This document shows positions 6,512 to 13,087 of a stretch of DNA of 13,087 bases, piece after piece. The translations under genes were made by a program, and so were the position numbers. The notes beneath the pieces were generated by a model. The model was not told where the DNA came from, did not search any database, and was given only the letters and a program-made list of their open reading frames with translations. This stretch comes from CTSoil-075 sp964292325 (GTDB lineage Bacteria; Bacillota; Negativicutes; DSM-13327), in assembly GCA_964292325.1 (NCBI GenBank), contig CAXYVG010000095.1, positions 1-13,087 of the forward strand. The letters are read 5' to 3'. Every line of letters starts with the position of its first letter. Position 1 is the first letter of the stretch.

Positions 6512-7618
6512 TTATAAATTTAAATGCAAACAACGTATGGATTGTCGTTCAGCCCCGTTCCATTCTTCAGGAGGATCTGTTTCAATAGGTAATAAATCTA
6601 ATAATGTATCACATTCAAAATTTGCCTTCAGCTTTTGAATTCCTGCTAGTCCATTCGCAGCAGTGCAAGCATTTATTAGAGTTTGACGATCTAATTTACT
6701 CATAATCAGGCAGTCATCCTTATCCTCTTTCGACATAGCATATACATAACCAATATCAAACGTTGGTATATAAGAGTATATAATTGCCAGGATTCGAATC
6801 ACAATCGCTGCACTAAATTCTGCATATTGGCGATTTATAGCCCTTATATCTTTATCCTCATAATTGGTCCGACCAGATGGTTTGATTGTACATATTTGAC
6901 TCGGAATAATCGTTTTCGAAGGTAACCACATTTTCACTGATGGAATATTGTTATATAATTCAACATCAAGATCCAAGTGAAAGGGGAAATTAACGTTCAC
7001 TAATACGTGTTCAATTTTAGCAAATATAGAACTTATTTCTCCATCCAATAGACACTCAATTCTCTTTATACGTTCATCTTCATTATCTTCATGTTTCTTT
7101 TTTGCTTCCGCTATTTGCTGTTTCTCATATTCAATTTTACGCTCGATCTCTTCTTTCTTTGCTCTTACTACTTCTTCAATATGAGAGTGCCTATTTTGTA
7201 TCATTAAAAATAAATAGATAAATGATCCAATTACGCCGGCACCAGACAACCATAACAATACAGTATCTCTCACAAGAATTAAAAGTGCTACTAAAATAAT
7301 AAGTGTAACGATCACTTTCATGATCGGCATAAAAAACTTATTTTCAGCTGCAATTCGCGCTTCTTCTACCATATATGAAAGATCAGGTATTTCTTTTTCT
7401 TTAAAAATCGTTCGTACTAATTGTGATGAATAGTCACATTCTTCATATGTCAAACGGCTAAGTTCTACTAATTTATTTTCTATAGCCTGGTAACGTTCCG
7501 CTTCTTGTCGCCATCGCTCTGCTTGGTCTACGTGACGGAAATATAATTCATCAACATATATTTTTTCTTTTTCTGGTCTTACACTTTTTCCAGTCTGACT
7601 TTCTCTCTTCTTAGCCAT
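6512..7618 (-). CDS. Membrane-anchored coiled-coil protein, function unknown
   Basis: A 368-residue protein that was not recognised. It starts with a charged, basic N-terminus (MAKKRESQTGKSVRPEKEK) and a helical region (30-95). Two adjacent membrane segments follow (about 98-116 and 119-140), then a strongly charged coiled coil (about 145-190, with KKEEIERKIEYEKQQIAEAK). The globular C-terminal domain (about 195-368) ends in LNL. It contains FSAAIVIRILAIIYSYIP followed by alternating strands (IGYVYAM, DCLIMSKLDRQTL), so it looks folded rather than filamentous. Both termini are predicted cytoplasmic. AAAGGTGG lies about 10 bases before the ATG. Its downstream neighbour on the same strand is the SASP gene (92 bases away, no terminator between), so some cotranscription is possible. 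No catalytic motif was identified. Confidence 0.85.
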   Translation of the reverse strand: MAKKRESQTGKSVRPEKEKIYVDELYFRHVDQAERWRQEAERYQAIENKLVELSRLTYEECDYSSQLVRTIFKEKEIPDLSYMVEEARIAAENKFFMPIMKVIVTLIILVALLILVRDTVLLWLSGAGVIGSFIYLFLMIQNRHSHIEEVVRAKKEEIERKIEYEKQQIAEAKKKHEDNEDERIKRIECLLDGEISSIFAKIEHVLVNVNFPFHLDLDVELYNNIPSVKMWLPSKTIIPSQICTIKPSGRTNYEDKDIRAINRQYAEFSAAIVIRILAIIYSYIPTFDIGYVYAMSKEDKDDCLIMSKLDRQTLINACTAANGLAGIQKLKANFECDTLLDLLPIETDPPEEWNGAERQSIRCLHLNL

Positions 7619-7662
7619 GTCTATATTTCCACCTTTCGCTTTACTACGTGGATTTTTTTCTC

Positions 7663-7691
7663 ATTATTCTATTGTAAACCAAATCGATCAA
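7663..7691 (-). promoter_or_regulatory. Candidate promoter for the 368-residue membrane protein
   Basis: On the - strand TTGATC (7691-7686) and AATAAT (7668-7663) are separated by 17 bases, about 45 bases before the ATG at 7618. Match to the vegetative consensus is 4/6 and 5/6. Confidence 0.4.
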
Positions 7692-7703
7692 TCTGACTAA
7701 TTA

Positions 7704-7728
7704 TTTATTTAGCAATTTTATTTAGCAA
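7704..7728. repeat. Two 12-bp direct repeats in the divergent promoter region
   Basis: TTTATTTAGCAA occurs at 7704-7715 and again at 7717-7728, a 13-base period. The pair lies between the divergent promoters of the membrane protein (-) and the uracil permease (+). It could be a regulator site or chance in AT-rich DNA. Confidence 0.4.
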
Positions 7729-7733
7729 ACGCG

Positions 7734-7762
7734 TAGACATTTTTTATATTTTATGATACATT
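7734..7762 (+). promoter_or_regulatory. Candidate promoter for the uracil permease leader
   Basis: TAGACA (7734-7739; 5/6 to the -35 consensus) and TACATT (7757-7762; 4/6) are 17 bases apart. Initiation near 7769 would start the transcript just before the PyrR binding loop, the arrangement expected for an attenuated leader. An alternative -10 is TAAAAT at 7767-7772. Confidence 0.4.
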
Positions 7763-7773
7763 TTGATAAAATA

Positions 7774-7806
7774 ACCTTTCACTTAGTCTTGAGAGGCTAA
7801 TAAGGT
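7774..7806 (+). promoter_or_regulatory. PyrR binding loop (anti-antiterminator) in the uracil permease leader
   Basis: The stretch 7785-7798 reads AGTCTTGAGAGGCT and matches the PyrR-binding consensus ARUCCNGNGAGGYU at all but one position (U for the fifth base, C). It folds as expected: ACCTT (7774-7778) pairs with AAGGT (7802-7806), TTAGTC (7783-7788) pairs with GGCTAA (7795-7800), and the hexaloop is TTGAGA. In known systems PyrR with UMP or UTP stabilises this hairpin, blocks the antiterminator and lets the downstream terminator form. An intrinsic terminator follows at 7852-7878 and a uracil transporter gene comes next, so all parts but a clear antiterminator pairing are visible. Confidence 0.85.
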
Positions 7807-7851
7807 GCACCAATACCTAGTCATACGCAGATTTTTTTTGTACTGTTTTTG

Positions 7852-7878
7852 AAACTCTTACGCTAGTGAGAGTTTTTT
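7852..7878 (+). terminator. Attenuator terminator of the uracil permease leader
   Basis: AAACTCTTAC (7852-7861) pairs with GTGAGAGTTT (7866-7875) through one G-U pair. The loop is GCTA and the T run extends to 7878. It lies between the PyrR loop and the permease ribosome site, so it can only act as a conditional terminator for this gene. Confidence 0.85.
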
Positions 7879-7910
7879 ATTGTGCACCAAAGGTAATGAG
7901 GAGATATTGC

Positions 7911-9164
7911 ATGAACACACGTATTATTCAAGTCGAAGAAAAATTGCCATTGTTACAGACGTTCCCCCTTAGCTTACAACATCTTTTTGCCATGTTTGGT
8001 GCTACTGTACTTGTACCCATTTTGTTTAAGGTGAATCCTGCAACCATCTTATTATTTAATGGTATTGGTACTCTGTTATATTTATTCATTTGTAAAGGTA
8101 AAATTCCTGCTTATCTTGGCTCTAGCTTTGCTTTTCTTTCGCCAGTATTTATTATATTACCGCAATACGGTTACAATGCGGCCTTAGGGGGATTCATTGT
8201 TGCAGGTATTGTTTTCTCTCTAGTTTCTTTTGTTATTAGTATAGTTGGTACAAAGTGGATCACTACTGTTTTTCCACCAGCAGCAATGGGAGCTATCGTT
8301 GCTGTGATTGGTTTAGAGCTTGCACCTGTTGCAGCCGATATGGCAGGTCTTACTGCCAAAACATTAGATATGAATGTCATAATCATTTCGATGTTTACAC
8401 TGGCAGTAACAATTCTTGGTTCTCTTCTATTTCGTGGTTTCTTCGCCATCATCCCTATTCTCATCGGCGTACTAGCTGGCTATGCTTTAGCATTCATGCT
8501 AGGAATGGTAGACTTGGCCCCTATCGCTGCTGCTCCATGGTTTGCAGTTCCTACATTCTATGCTCCTGAATGGAATCTGAATGCAATGATCATTATCTTA
8601 CCTGCTTCTTTGGTCGTCATCGCTGAGCATATTGGACATTTAGTCGTAACGGGTAACATTGTTGGTCGCGACTTGACCAAAAATCCAGGACTCCACCGCT
8701 CGCTATTTGGTAATGGACTTTCTACTATTATTTCAGGATGTTTTGGTTCTACCCCGAATACCACATATGGAGAAAATATTGGTGTAATGGCAATTACCAA
8801 AGTATATAGCGTGCAAGTCATTGGTGGCGCTGCTATTTTGGCCATCATTCTCTCTTTTGTCGGCAAACTGGCAGCTGCGATTCAGAGTATTCCTGTCCCC
8901 GTCATGGGCGGTGTCTCCCTTTTGTTATTTGGTGTCATTGCAGCCTCAGGGATACGCATATTAGTGGAATCTAAGGTCGATTATAGCCGTGCTCGTAATC
9001 TTATCTTGACCTCTGTTGTATTGATTCTTGGGATTAGCGGCGCGAATATTACAATCGGTACTGTATCGATGAAAGGTATGGCCCTTGCTACGATCGTATC
9101 AATCGTTCTCAGCTTAAGTCTCAAAGTATTAGATATGCTAGGATTAACGAATGATCACATCTAA
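7911..9164 (+). CDS. uraA: Uracil permease (NCS2 family, UraA/PyrP type)
   Basis: A 417-residue integral membrane transporter of the nucleobase:cation symporter 2 family that imports uracil, very like E. coli UraA by eye. Expected elements are QHLFAMFGATVLVP (23-36), AEHIGHLVVTGNIVG (238-252) with the uracil-site Glu239 and His243, and GSTPNTTYGENIGV (279-292) with Glu288. These correspond to Glu241, His245 and Glu290 of UraA. GGVSLLLFGVIAASG follows. About 14 hydrophobic segments fill the length. The ATG at 7911 was chosen because GAGGAG lies 7 bases upstream; a GTG at 7866 in the same frame sits inside the attenuator terminator and has no ribosome site. The PyrR loop and terminator upstream indicate repression when pyrimidines are plentiful. 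The gene ends with its own terminator. Confidence 0.95.
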   Translation: MNTRIIQVEEKLPLLQTFPLSLQHLFAMFGATVLVPILFKVNPATILLFNGIGTLLYLFICKGKIPAYLGSSFAFLSPVFIILPQYGYNAALGGFIVAGIVFSLVSFVISIVGTKWITTVFPPAAMGAIVAVIGLELAPVAADMAGLTAKTLDMNVIIISMFTLAVTILGSLLFRGFFAIIPILIGVLAGYALAFMLGMVDLAPIAAAPWFAVPTFYAPEWNLNAMIIILPASLVVIAEHIGHLVVTGNIVGRDLTKNPGLHRSLFGNGLSTIISGCFGSTPNTTYGENIGVMAITKVYSVQVIGGAAILAIILSFVGKLAAAIQSIPVPVMGGVSLLLFGVIAASGIRILVESKVDYSRARNLILTSVVLILGISGANITIGTVSMKGMALATIVSIVLSLSLKVLDMLGLTNDHI

Positions 9165-9219
9165 ATTTTATAGTGAGTCGATATTCCACTTTAGCTAAGC
9201 GAGTTCGCTACACTCGTAG

Positions 9220-9253
9220 AAAAAAGCTTCTGCACACGCAGAAGCTTTTTTTT
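9220..9253. terminator. Bidirectional terminator between uracil permease and YajQ genes
   Basis: A perfect 14-bp stem (9220-9233 with 9238-9251) with an ACAC loop is flanked by A6 and T8 tracts. It serves the permease on + and touches the stop codon of the yajQ-like gene on -, so two convergent genes share it. Confidence 0.93.
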
Positions 9254-9746
9254 ATGAGCGAAAATTCACAAATTGTAAATCAATACCGAAATCATGTTGT
9301 CGTAATTGAGCAATCGCATTTTGTAAATCATCTTTGTTTTTACCAGTCACTCTTACTTGATCATCTTGTACTTGCGCCTGCACTTTGAGTTTGCTCGTCT
9401 TAATAAAAGAAATTACATCTTTTGCTTTTTCTTTATCGATACCTTTTTTGACGGTAATAATTTGGCGTGATGTGCCGCTAAAGCCGGATTCCACTTTACC
9501 ATAATCTAAGTTTTTTAGAGAAATACCACGTTTAATGACTTTTGTCTGTAATATTTCCACTACATTTTTCAGTTTATGATCATCATCGCTTACTACTTTA
9601 ATTTGAATACCATCTAGCGTAATTGTCGATTTACTGCCACGAAAGTCAAAACGCTGCCCTACTTCCTTAATTGCCTGATTTACAGCATTATCGACTTCCT
9701 GTAAATCTACTTCTGAGACTACATCAAAAGAACAATCTTTTGCCAT
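9252..9746 (-). CDS. yajQ: YajQ-family (UPF0234) nucleotide-binding protein
   Basis: A 164-residue soluble protein of the YajQ/UPF0234 family, close to the usual 160-165 residues. Hallmarks are the start MAKDCSFDVVSEVDLQEVDN, RFDFRGSKSTITLDG (32-46), and a second half with KKGIDKEKAKDVISFIKTSK and QVQDDQVRVTGKNKDDLQ. Family members have two ferredoxin-like domains; some bind cyclic di-GMP and others were reported to bind nucleotides or RNA, so the role here is open. Two ATG codons lie in tandem (9749 and 9746). The second has the better 7-base spacing from GGGGG (9754-9758) and matches the family start, so it is preferred. The small membrane protein upstream ends 22 bases away, suggesting one transcript. 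Confidence 0.92.
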   Translation of the reverse strand: MAKDCSFDVVSEVDLQEVDNAVNQAIKEVGQRFDFRGSKSTITLDGIQIKVVSDDDHKLKNVVEILQTKVIKRGISLKNLDYGKVESGFSGTSRQIITVKKGIDKEKAKDVISFIKTSKLKVQAQVQDDQVRVTGKNKDDLQNAIAQLRQHDFGIDLQFVNFRS

Positions 9747-9768
9747 CATATAACCCCCATTATAATAT

Positions 9769-10020
9769 TTATTTTTTAATTACTATTGTAACCGTCTTAC
9801 TTAATAGAGTATAAAAAAATGCAATCACTCCACCAATCGTAAAGAAGAAAGCGACCGGTTTGACCATAATTAATTCTGAACTACCTACTAAACTAAATAA
9901 TAAAGTAGTCATATATGCCAAAAAAAGTTCACCATATCTAGAACTATTTCGTTTGGGAGCAATAAATAACCAAACGATAAATCCTAATACAATAATATTA
10001 CTATTTTGTATAAATCCCAT
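9769..10020 (-). CDS. 83-residue membrane protein, function unknown
   Basis: A small hydrophobic protein that was not recognised. It has three probable membrane segments (about 6-21, 33-52 and 56-73), a basic loop APKRNSSRYG (21-30) and a basic end (VIKK). The ATG at 10020 is preferred because GAGGTGAT lies upstream with good spacing; a longer frame from 10056 adds an acidic stretch and would begin ahead of this site. Its stop is 22 bases before the yajQ ATG, so the two form a likely operon, but no functional link is evident. Confidence 0.72.
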   Translation of the reverse strand: MGFIQNSNIIVLGFIVWLFIAPKRNSSRYGELFLAYMTTLLFSLVGSSELIMVKPVAFFFTIGGVIAFFYTLLSKTVTIVIKK

Positions 10021-10209
10021 ACTGATCACCTCATCATCATCATAAGCAGTTAACACTTATAATTTCGAACTAAAACTATTTTTTCCTGCCTGTTTTTATA
10101 ACAATATTTCTTTTTTATAGACAAATTATATAGTATCATTATGTTTCTGATTTTCATATGATGTATCAGATACTCGAATAAAATGTCAATAAAGGAGGCT
10201 ATCGAAACT
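10021..10209. other. Divergent intergenic region
   Basis: These 189 bases separate the membrane protein/yajQ unit (-) from the Cys-rich gene (+). They must hold promoters both ways, yet none stands out. On + the best pair is TAGACA (10118-10123) with TATGTT (10140-10145), 16 bases apart. A short inverted repeat, CTGAT/ATCAG, spans 10147-10169 on the Cys-rich gene side. Confidence 0.35.
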
Positions 10210-10536
10210 ATGGATGGCAAATATCCACATTGGTATCATGATGAAATGCAAGAATGTTGCAGTCCAATGGAACCAGCAATGATGCATCACGAATGTATGC
10301 CACCTAAAGCATATGCATATCCTGATACATCCTTCAAAGATCGCCTATTATGTATGTTAGGTGATGATGTCATATTCTCAGTTGATGCTCGCATATGTCG
10401 CCAAGAATCTTTTTGCGGTACCCTTTGTCATGTTGGTTGTGATTTTATTATTGTAAATGTCTGCATGCACCGCAAGCCACTTTCTATGATGGTTCCAATC
10501 AAAATGCTACGTTTTATTGGACCTAAATCACACTAA
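10210..10536 (+). CDS. Cys/Met/His-rich small protein, function unknown
   Basis: A 108-residue protein of unknown function. The N-terminal third (1-40) is rich in Met, His, Cys and Pro (DEMQECCSPMEPAMMHHE), a composition that can bind metals. The rest looks like a small beta barrel: LLCMLGDDVIFSVDA, FCGTLCHVGCDFIIVNV and a final MMVPIKMLRFIG. That pattern recalls DUF2642/Sm-like proteins often found with spore coats, but this is impression only. There are nine cysteines. An ATG at 10183 is in frame but has no ribosome site; AAAGGAGG (10191-10198) precedes the ATG at 10210 by 11 bases, longer than ideal. The next gene follows 41 bases later on the same strand, so they are probably cotranscribed. 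Confidence 0.65.
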   Translation: MDGKYPHWYHDEMQECCSPMEPAMMHHECMPPKAYAYPDTSFKDRLLCMLGDDVIFSVDARICRQESFCGTLCHVGCDFIIVNVCMHRKPLSMMVPIKMLRFIGPKSH

Positions 10537-10577
10537 ATCGGCTGATCATTTTTCCTTTGTCGTAAGGAGGTATCTTT

Positions 10578-11045
10578 TTGAAAAGAACAACTACCCGAAA
10601 ACCGATGTCGATGGATTTAGAGCATATGAGCATGCTTCACGTTGAGGCTATTGAGCAACTCGATTTAATGTATACGACTTTAGAGGCAGCTGAGCAAGCC
10701 AGCGACACGATGCGCGATAGTCTAGATGATATGTCTCTCAATCACTGGGATGCTTACCTAGATATCATCCATCTCATCGGTATGCATGATGAAGCGATGA
10801 ATGTTGCCATGAAAAAATATAGTACAAAAATGCGGGAAATCGAAGCCATTTCTGGAGAACGACAATTTGCTTTGCATCGTGTATGTTTACTTTTTTTAGT
10901 ATTAGCCTTGCTGCGCCGTCATCGTCGGTTGGAACATATATTCAGTTTGCGTGGTAATCCTATGAGTGATTACTTTCAAGAATCTTTAACTATGGAGCGC
11001 GAACATATTTCACATCTAATAACACTCGCACAAACTATCATGTAA
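10578..11045 (+). CDS. 155-residue helical protein, function unknown (TTG start)
   Basis: An unrecognised protein with a TTG start at 10578 and a strong AAGGAGG (10564-10570) 7 bases upstream. It appears nearly all helical, with a Met- and Glu-rich first half (SMDLEHMSMLHVEAIEQLDL). Its only hydrophobic run is short (about 100-112, HRVCLLFLVLALL), followed by a very basic patch RRHRRLEH (113-120); that is too short to be a clear membrane span. The spaced E, H and M residues in helices could suit a ferritin-like or coat-type bundle, but no diagnostic motif was seen. It follows the Cys-rich gene by 41 bases, and a terminator closes the pair. Confidence 0.7.
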   Translation: MKRTTTRKPMSMDLEHMSMLHVEAIEQLDLMYTTLEAAEQASDTMRDSLDDMSLNHWDAYLDIIHLIGMHDEAMNVAMKKYSTKMREIEAISGERQFALHRVCLLFLVLALLRRHRRLEHIFSLRGNPMSDYFQESLTMEREHISHLITLAQTIM

Positions 11046-11061
11046 AGTAAAAGATTGATAC

Positions 11062-11089
11062 AAAAGGGCAATCTCTCGATTGTCCTTTT
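11062..11089 (+). terminator. Intrinsic terminator closing the two-gene unit
   Basis: AAAAGGGCAATC (11062-11073) pairs with GATTGTCCTTTT (11078-11089) through one G-U pair. The loop is TCTC and the tail is short and U-poor (TTTTATAATTT). It starts 16 bases after the stop codon at 11045. A clear promoter for the next gene was not found in 11090-11197; the best pair, TTGTAC (11148-11153) and TAATAT (11170-11175), is weak. Confidence 0.8.
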
Positions 11090-11197
11090 ATAATTTCTAA
11101 AGGTTTTTTCTACCTTCTTCTCGAAATTAAGTCTTATGCAATATAAATTGTACTTTGGCAAATACTATCTAATATCACATGCTGTGAAGGAGATCGA

Positions 11198-12091
11198 ATG
11201 GATTTTTTAGTACCTGCATCAACGCCTCCTATATCGATAAAAGATTTTCTACGCCATCATATTGGTATTTCTCTTACGAACTGGCGAAAACTCAAACAGA
11301 CGGGAACCCTGTTAGTCAATCATCAAAGCATCTCTATCAATCATATCGTATGTCCTGGAGATACGATTACCGTAAACTGGTTACAAGACTGCACAATTGT
11401 CCCCTCAGCATTACCACTGACAATTCGTTATGAAGATCCCTATCTGCTGATTATCGATAAGCCTGCTGGTATGCTTGTACACCCTACTACTTCTGAACAT
11501 CTAGCAACGCTCGCTAATGCTGTCATGTATTACTATCAAACCAAGCAGTTACCTTATGGTTTTCATCCTGTCCATCGTCTAGATCGTAATACTTCAGGTT
11601 TAGTATTGATCGCCAAGTTACCTCATATTCAGCATTTGCTCTCACGTAATGAAATAAAAAATATCAACCGTCAATATGTAGCGCTTGCCTCCGGTATTAT
11701 TCTACCTATAGAAGGTACGATTCATGCACCGATTGCTAGGCATCCTGATAGTATTATCGAGCGTATCGTTGATCCAGGTGGGCAAGATGCTACTACCTGT
11801 TACAAAGTAATCGAGCATCTACATAATGTTAGTCTCGTTGAGTTAACACTTTTAACAGGTCGTACACATCAAATCAGGGTTCATTTATCACACATTGATC
11901 ATCCTCTGCTCGGGGATGATTTGTATGGTGGATCAACTGATTTGATTGCTAGGCAAGCTCTACATGCTACTACACTCGATTTCACTCATCCTGTAACAAA
12001 AGAGACAATCCATGTAACCAGTCCACTACCAATGGATTTACAAAACTTGATTACCTCCTTGCAGCTAGTGAGTCAGGTCGAATCAGACTAA
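11198..12091 (+). CDS. RluA-family pseudouridine synthase
   Basis: A 297-residue enzyme of the RluA/RluD family that isomerises uridine to pseudouridine in ribosomal or transfer RNA. An S4-like RNA-binding domain covers about residues 12-60 (FLRHHIGISLTNWRKLKQTG). The catalytic domain begins at about 75 with IRYEDPYLLIIDKPAGMLVHP. The catalytic aspartate is in HRLDRNTSGLVLIAK (Asp129), and the third family motif is LLTGRTHQIRVHL (218-230) followed by HPLLGDDLYGG. The ATG at 11198 has AAGGAG six bases upstream. The exact RNA target (23S rRNA as for RluD, or tRNA) cannot be read from sequence. It appears to be a single-gene unit. Confidence 0.93.
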   Translation: MDFLVPASTPPISIKDFLRHHIGISLTNWRKLKQTGTLLVNHQSISINHIVCPGDTITVNWLQDCTIVPSALPLTIRYEDPYLLIIDKPAGMLVHPTTSEHLATLANAVMYYYQTKQLPYGFHPVHRLDRNTSGLVLIAKLPHIQHLLSRNEIKNINRQYVALASGIILPIEGTIHAPIARHPDSIIERIVDPGGQDATTCYKVIEHLHNVSLVELTLLTGRTHQIRVHLSHIDHPLLGDDLYGGSTDLIARQALHATTLDFTHPVTKETIHVTSPLPMDLQNLITSLQLVSQVESD

Positions 12092-12123
12092 TGGGTCAGC
12101 TAGATTTAATTATTGATACTTTA

Positions 12124-12151
12124 TTGTTTTTCCATATATTTATGCTATAAT
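12124..12151 (+). promoter_or_regulatory. Extended -10 promoter for the aldolase gene
   Basis: A consensus TATAAT (12146-12151) is preceded by TGC, giving the extended -10 form, with TTGTTT (12124-12129) 16 bases upstream as the -35. It lies about 47 bases before the aldolase ATG. An inverted repeat, CTATA/TATAG (12145-12159), overlaps the -10 box and may affect expression. Confidence 0.75.
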
Positions 12152-12197
12152 AAGTATAGTAAATATCACTGTATCGAATTCTTGAGGAGGGACTACT

Positions 12198-13087
12198 ATG
12201 CCATTAATCACTACGAAAGAAATGTTTAAAAAAGCCTATGAAGGTCAATATGCGATTGGTGCTTTTAATGTCAACAATATGGAAATTATTCAAGCAATTA
12301 CCGAAGCAGCAAAAGAAGAAAACGCTCCGCTTATCCTACAAGTTTCTGCTGGTGCAAGAAAGTATGCAAAACATAATTACTTAGTACATTTAGTACAAGC
12401 AGCGATTGAAGACACGGATCTTCCTATCGCACTTCATTTAGACCATGGTGCTGATTTTGAAACTTGTAAGTCCTGTATCGATGGTGGTTTCACTTCGGTT
12501 ATGATTGACGGTTCCCATCATAGCTTCAAAGACAATATCGAATTAACAAAACGTGTTGTTGACTATGCACATAACAAAGGTGTTACTGTTGAAGGCGAAC
12601 TCGGACAACTTGCTGGTATTGAAGATGATGTAAATGTTTCTGCTGAAGATGCTTCTTATACTCAACCTGAACAAGTTGAAGAATTTGTAAAAAGCACAGG
12701 TGTTGATTCTTTAGCAATCGCTATCGGCACAAGTCATGGTGCTTTTAAATTTAAACCAGGTACAAAGCCAAAATTACGTTTTGACATTTTAACAGAAGTT
12801 GAAGCTAGACTTCCTAATTTTCCAATCGTTTTACATGGTGCTTCTTCGGTTCTTCCAAGCTATGTTGAAATCATCAATAAAAATGGTGGCAACTTAGCAG
12901 ATGCGATTGGTATACCAGAAGAGATGTTACGTCAAGCTGCTAAAATGGCAGTTTGCAAAATTAATATTGACTCAGACTTACGTCTTGCTTTAACAGCTGG
13001 TATCAGAGAGCACATGTTTGCTAATCCTTCACATTTTGATCCAAGACAATACCTATCACCTGCTAGAGCATATGTGAAAGAAGTAGT
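12198..13087 (+). CDS. fba: Class II fructose-1,6-bisphosphate aldolase, truncated by the right edge
   Basis: The first 296 residues of a zinc-dependent class II aldolase, which interconverts fructose-1,6-bisphosphate with dihydroxyacetone phosphate and glyceraldehyde-3-phosphate in glycolysis and gluconeogenesis. Typical residues are in place: NVNN near the N-terminus, LHLDHGADFETC (79-90) with catalytic Asp82 and zinc ligand His83, MIDGSHH (102-108), VEGELGQLAGIEDDV (131-145) with Glu134, AIGTSHGAFK (175-184) with zinc ligand His180, and VLHGASSV (211-218) with zinc ligand His213. KINIDSDLRLA follows. The family usually runs to about 305-325 residues, so only a short tail is missing. The ATG at 12198 has GAGGAGG 7 bases upstream. 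Substrate preference for fructose- over tagatose-bisphosphate is assumed from overall likeness. Confidence 0.93.
   Translation, partial: MPLITTKEMFKKAYEGQYAIGAFNVNNMEIIQAITEAAKEENAPLILQVSAGARKYAKHNYLVHLVQAAIEDTDLPIALHLDHGADFETCKSCIDGGFTSVMIDGSHHSFKDNIELTKRVVDYAHNKGVTVEGELGQLAGIEDDVNVSAEDASYTQPEQVEEFVKSTGVDSLAIAIGTSHGAFKFKPGTKPKLRFDILTEVEARLPNFPIVLHGASSVLPSYVEIINKNGGNLADAIGIPEEMLRQAAKMAVCKINIDSDLRLALTAGIREHMFANPSHFDPRQYLSPARAYVKEV

Noticed and set aside
7866..7910. Upstream GTG start giving a 432-residue permease
   Set aside because: The GTG lies in the 3' arm of the attenuator terminator and has no ribosome site; the added residues resemble no permease N-terminus.
7741..7910. Purine or preQ1 riboswitch upstream of the permease
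   Set aside because: The conserved cores of those riboswitches are absent, while the PyrR loop and terminator explain the leader.
8171..8866. Several open frames of about 100 residues on both strands within the uracil permease
   Set aside because: They overlap a clear UraA homologue, have no ribosome sites and match no known family; they are shadows of the permease coding sequence.
9173..9388. Open frame on + after the permease
   Set aside because: It crosses the bidirectional terminator and runs antisense into the yajQ gene without a ribosome site.
10976..11161. 61-residue frame on the - strand over the terminator at 11062-11089
   Set aside because: It crosses a terminator and the end of the helical protein gene; no ribosome site or family likeness.

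Overview
The window is AT-rich, densely packed bacterial chromosome. Strong Shine-Dalgarno sites of the GGAGG type, two TTG starts and several U-tailed hairpin terminators point to a Firmicutes-type genome. A stand-alone carboxyltransferase subunit without a biotin domain, an alpha/beta-type small acid-soluble spore protein (SASP) and a PyrR-type leader fit the Negativicutes, perhaps Veillonella or a relative. The genus is inference; nothing in the window proves it. No phage, insertion sequence, CRISPR array, tRNA or rRNA was seen.

Layout. 1-762 (+) is the C-terminal part of a pyruvate/oxaloacetate carboxyltransferase subunit, followed by a strong terminator and a structured intergenic stretch (809-904). 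910-2568 (-) is a TGS-domain nucleoside (uridine) kinase-like protein. 2661-4269 (-) is a translationally coupled pair: a DUF47/PhoU-like protein, then a PiT phosphate transporter. Its leader carries two overlapping hairpins. 4532-6045 (-) holds a PLP aminotransferase and a 60-residue membrane protein with a TTG start. 6213-7618 (-) holds a SASP and an unrecognised membrane/coiled-coil protein.

7785-9164 (+) is a uracil permease preceded by a near-consensus PyrR binding loop and an intrinsic terminator, which together indicate pyrimidine-controlled attenuation. 9252-10020 (-) is a small membrane protein followed by a YajQ-family protein. 10210-11045 (+) holds two unrecognised small genes; the first is rich in Cys, Met and His. 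11198-12091 (+) is an RluA-family pseudouridine synthase. 12198 to the right edge (+) is a class II fructose-bisphosphate aldolase with its own extended -10 promoter.

How the genes work together. Most are housekeeping: central carbon metabolism (carboxyltransferase, aldolase), phosphate uptake, pyrimidine uptake and salvage, amino-acid transamination and RNA modification. They form short units bounded by terminators. The less ordinary parts are the SASP, the two orphan genes at 10210-11045, the 368-residue membrane protein, and the structured leaders upstream of the DUF47-pit pair and of the uracil permease. No convincing wholly new multi-gene system was found.
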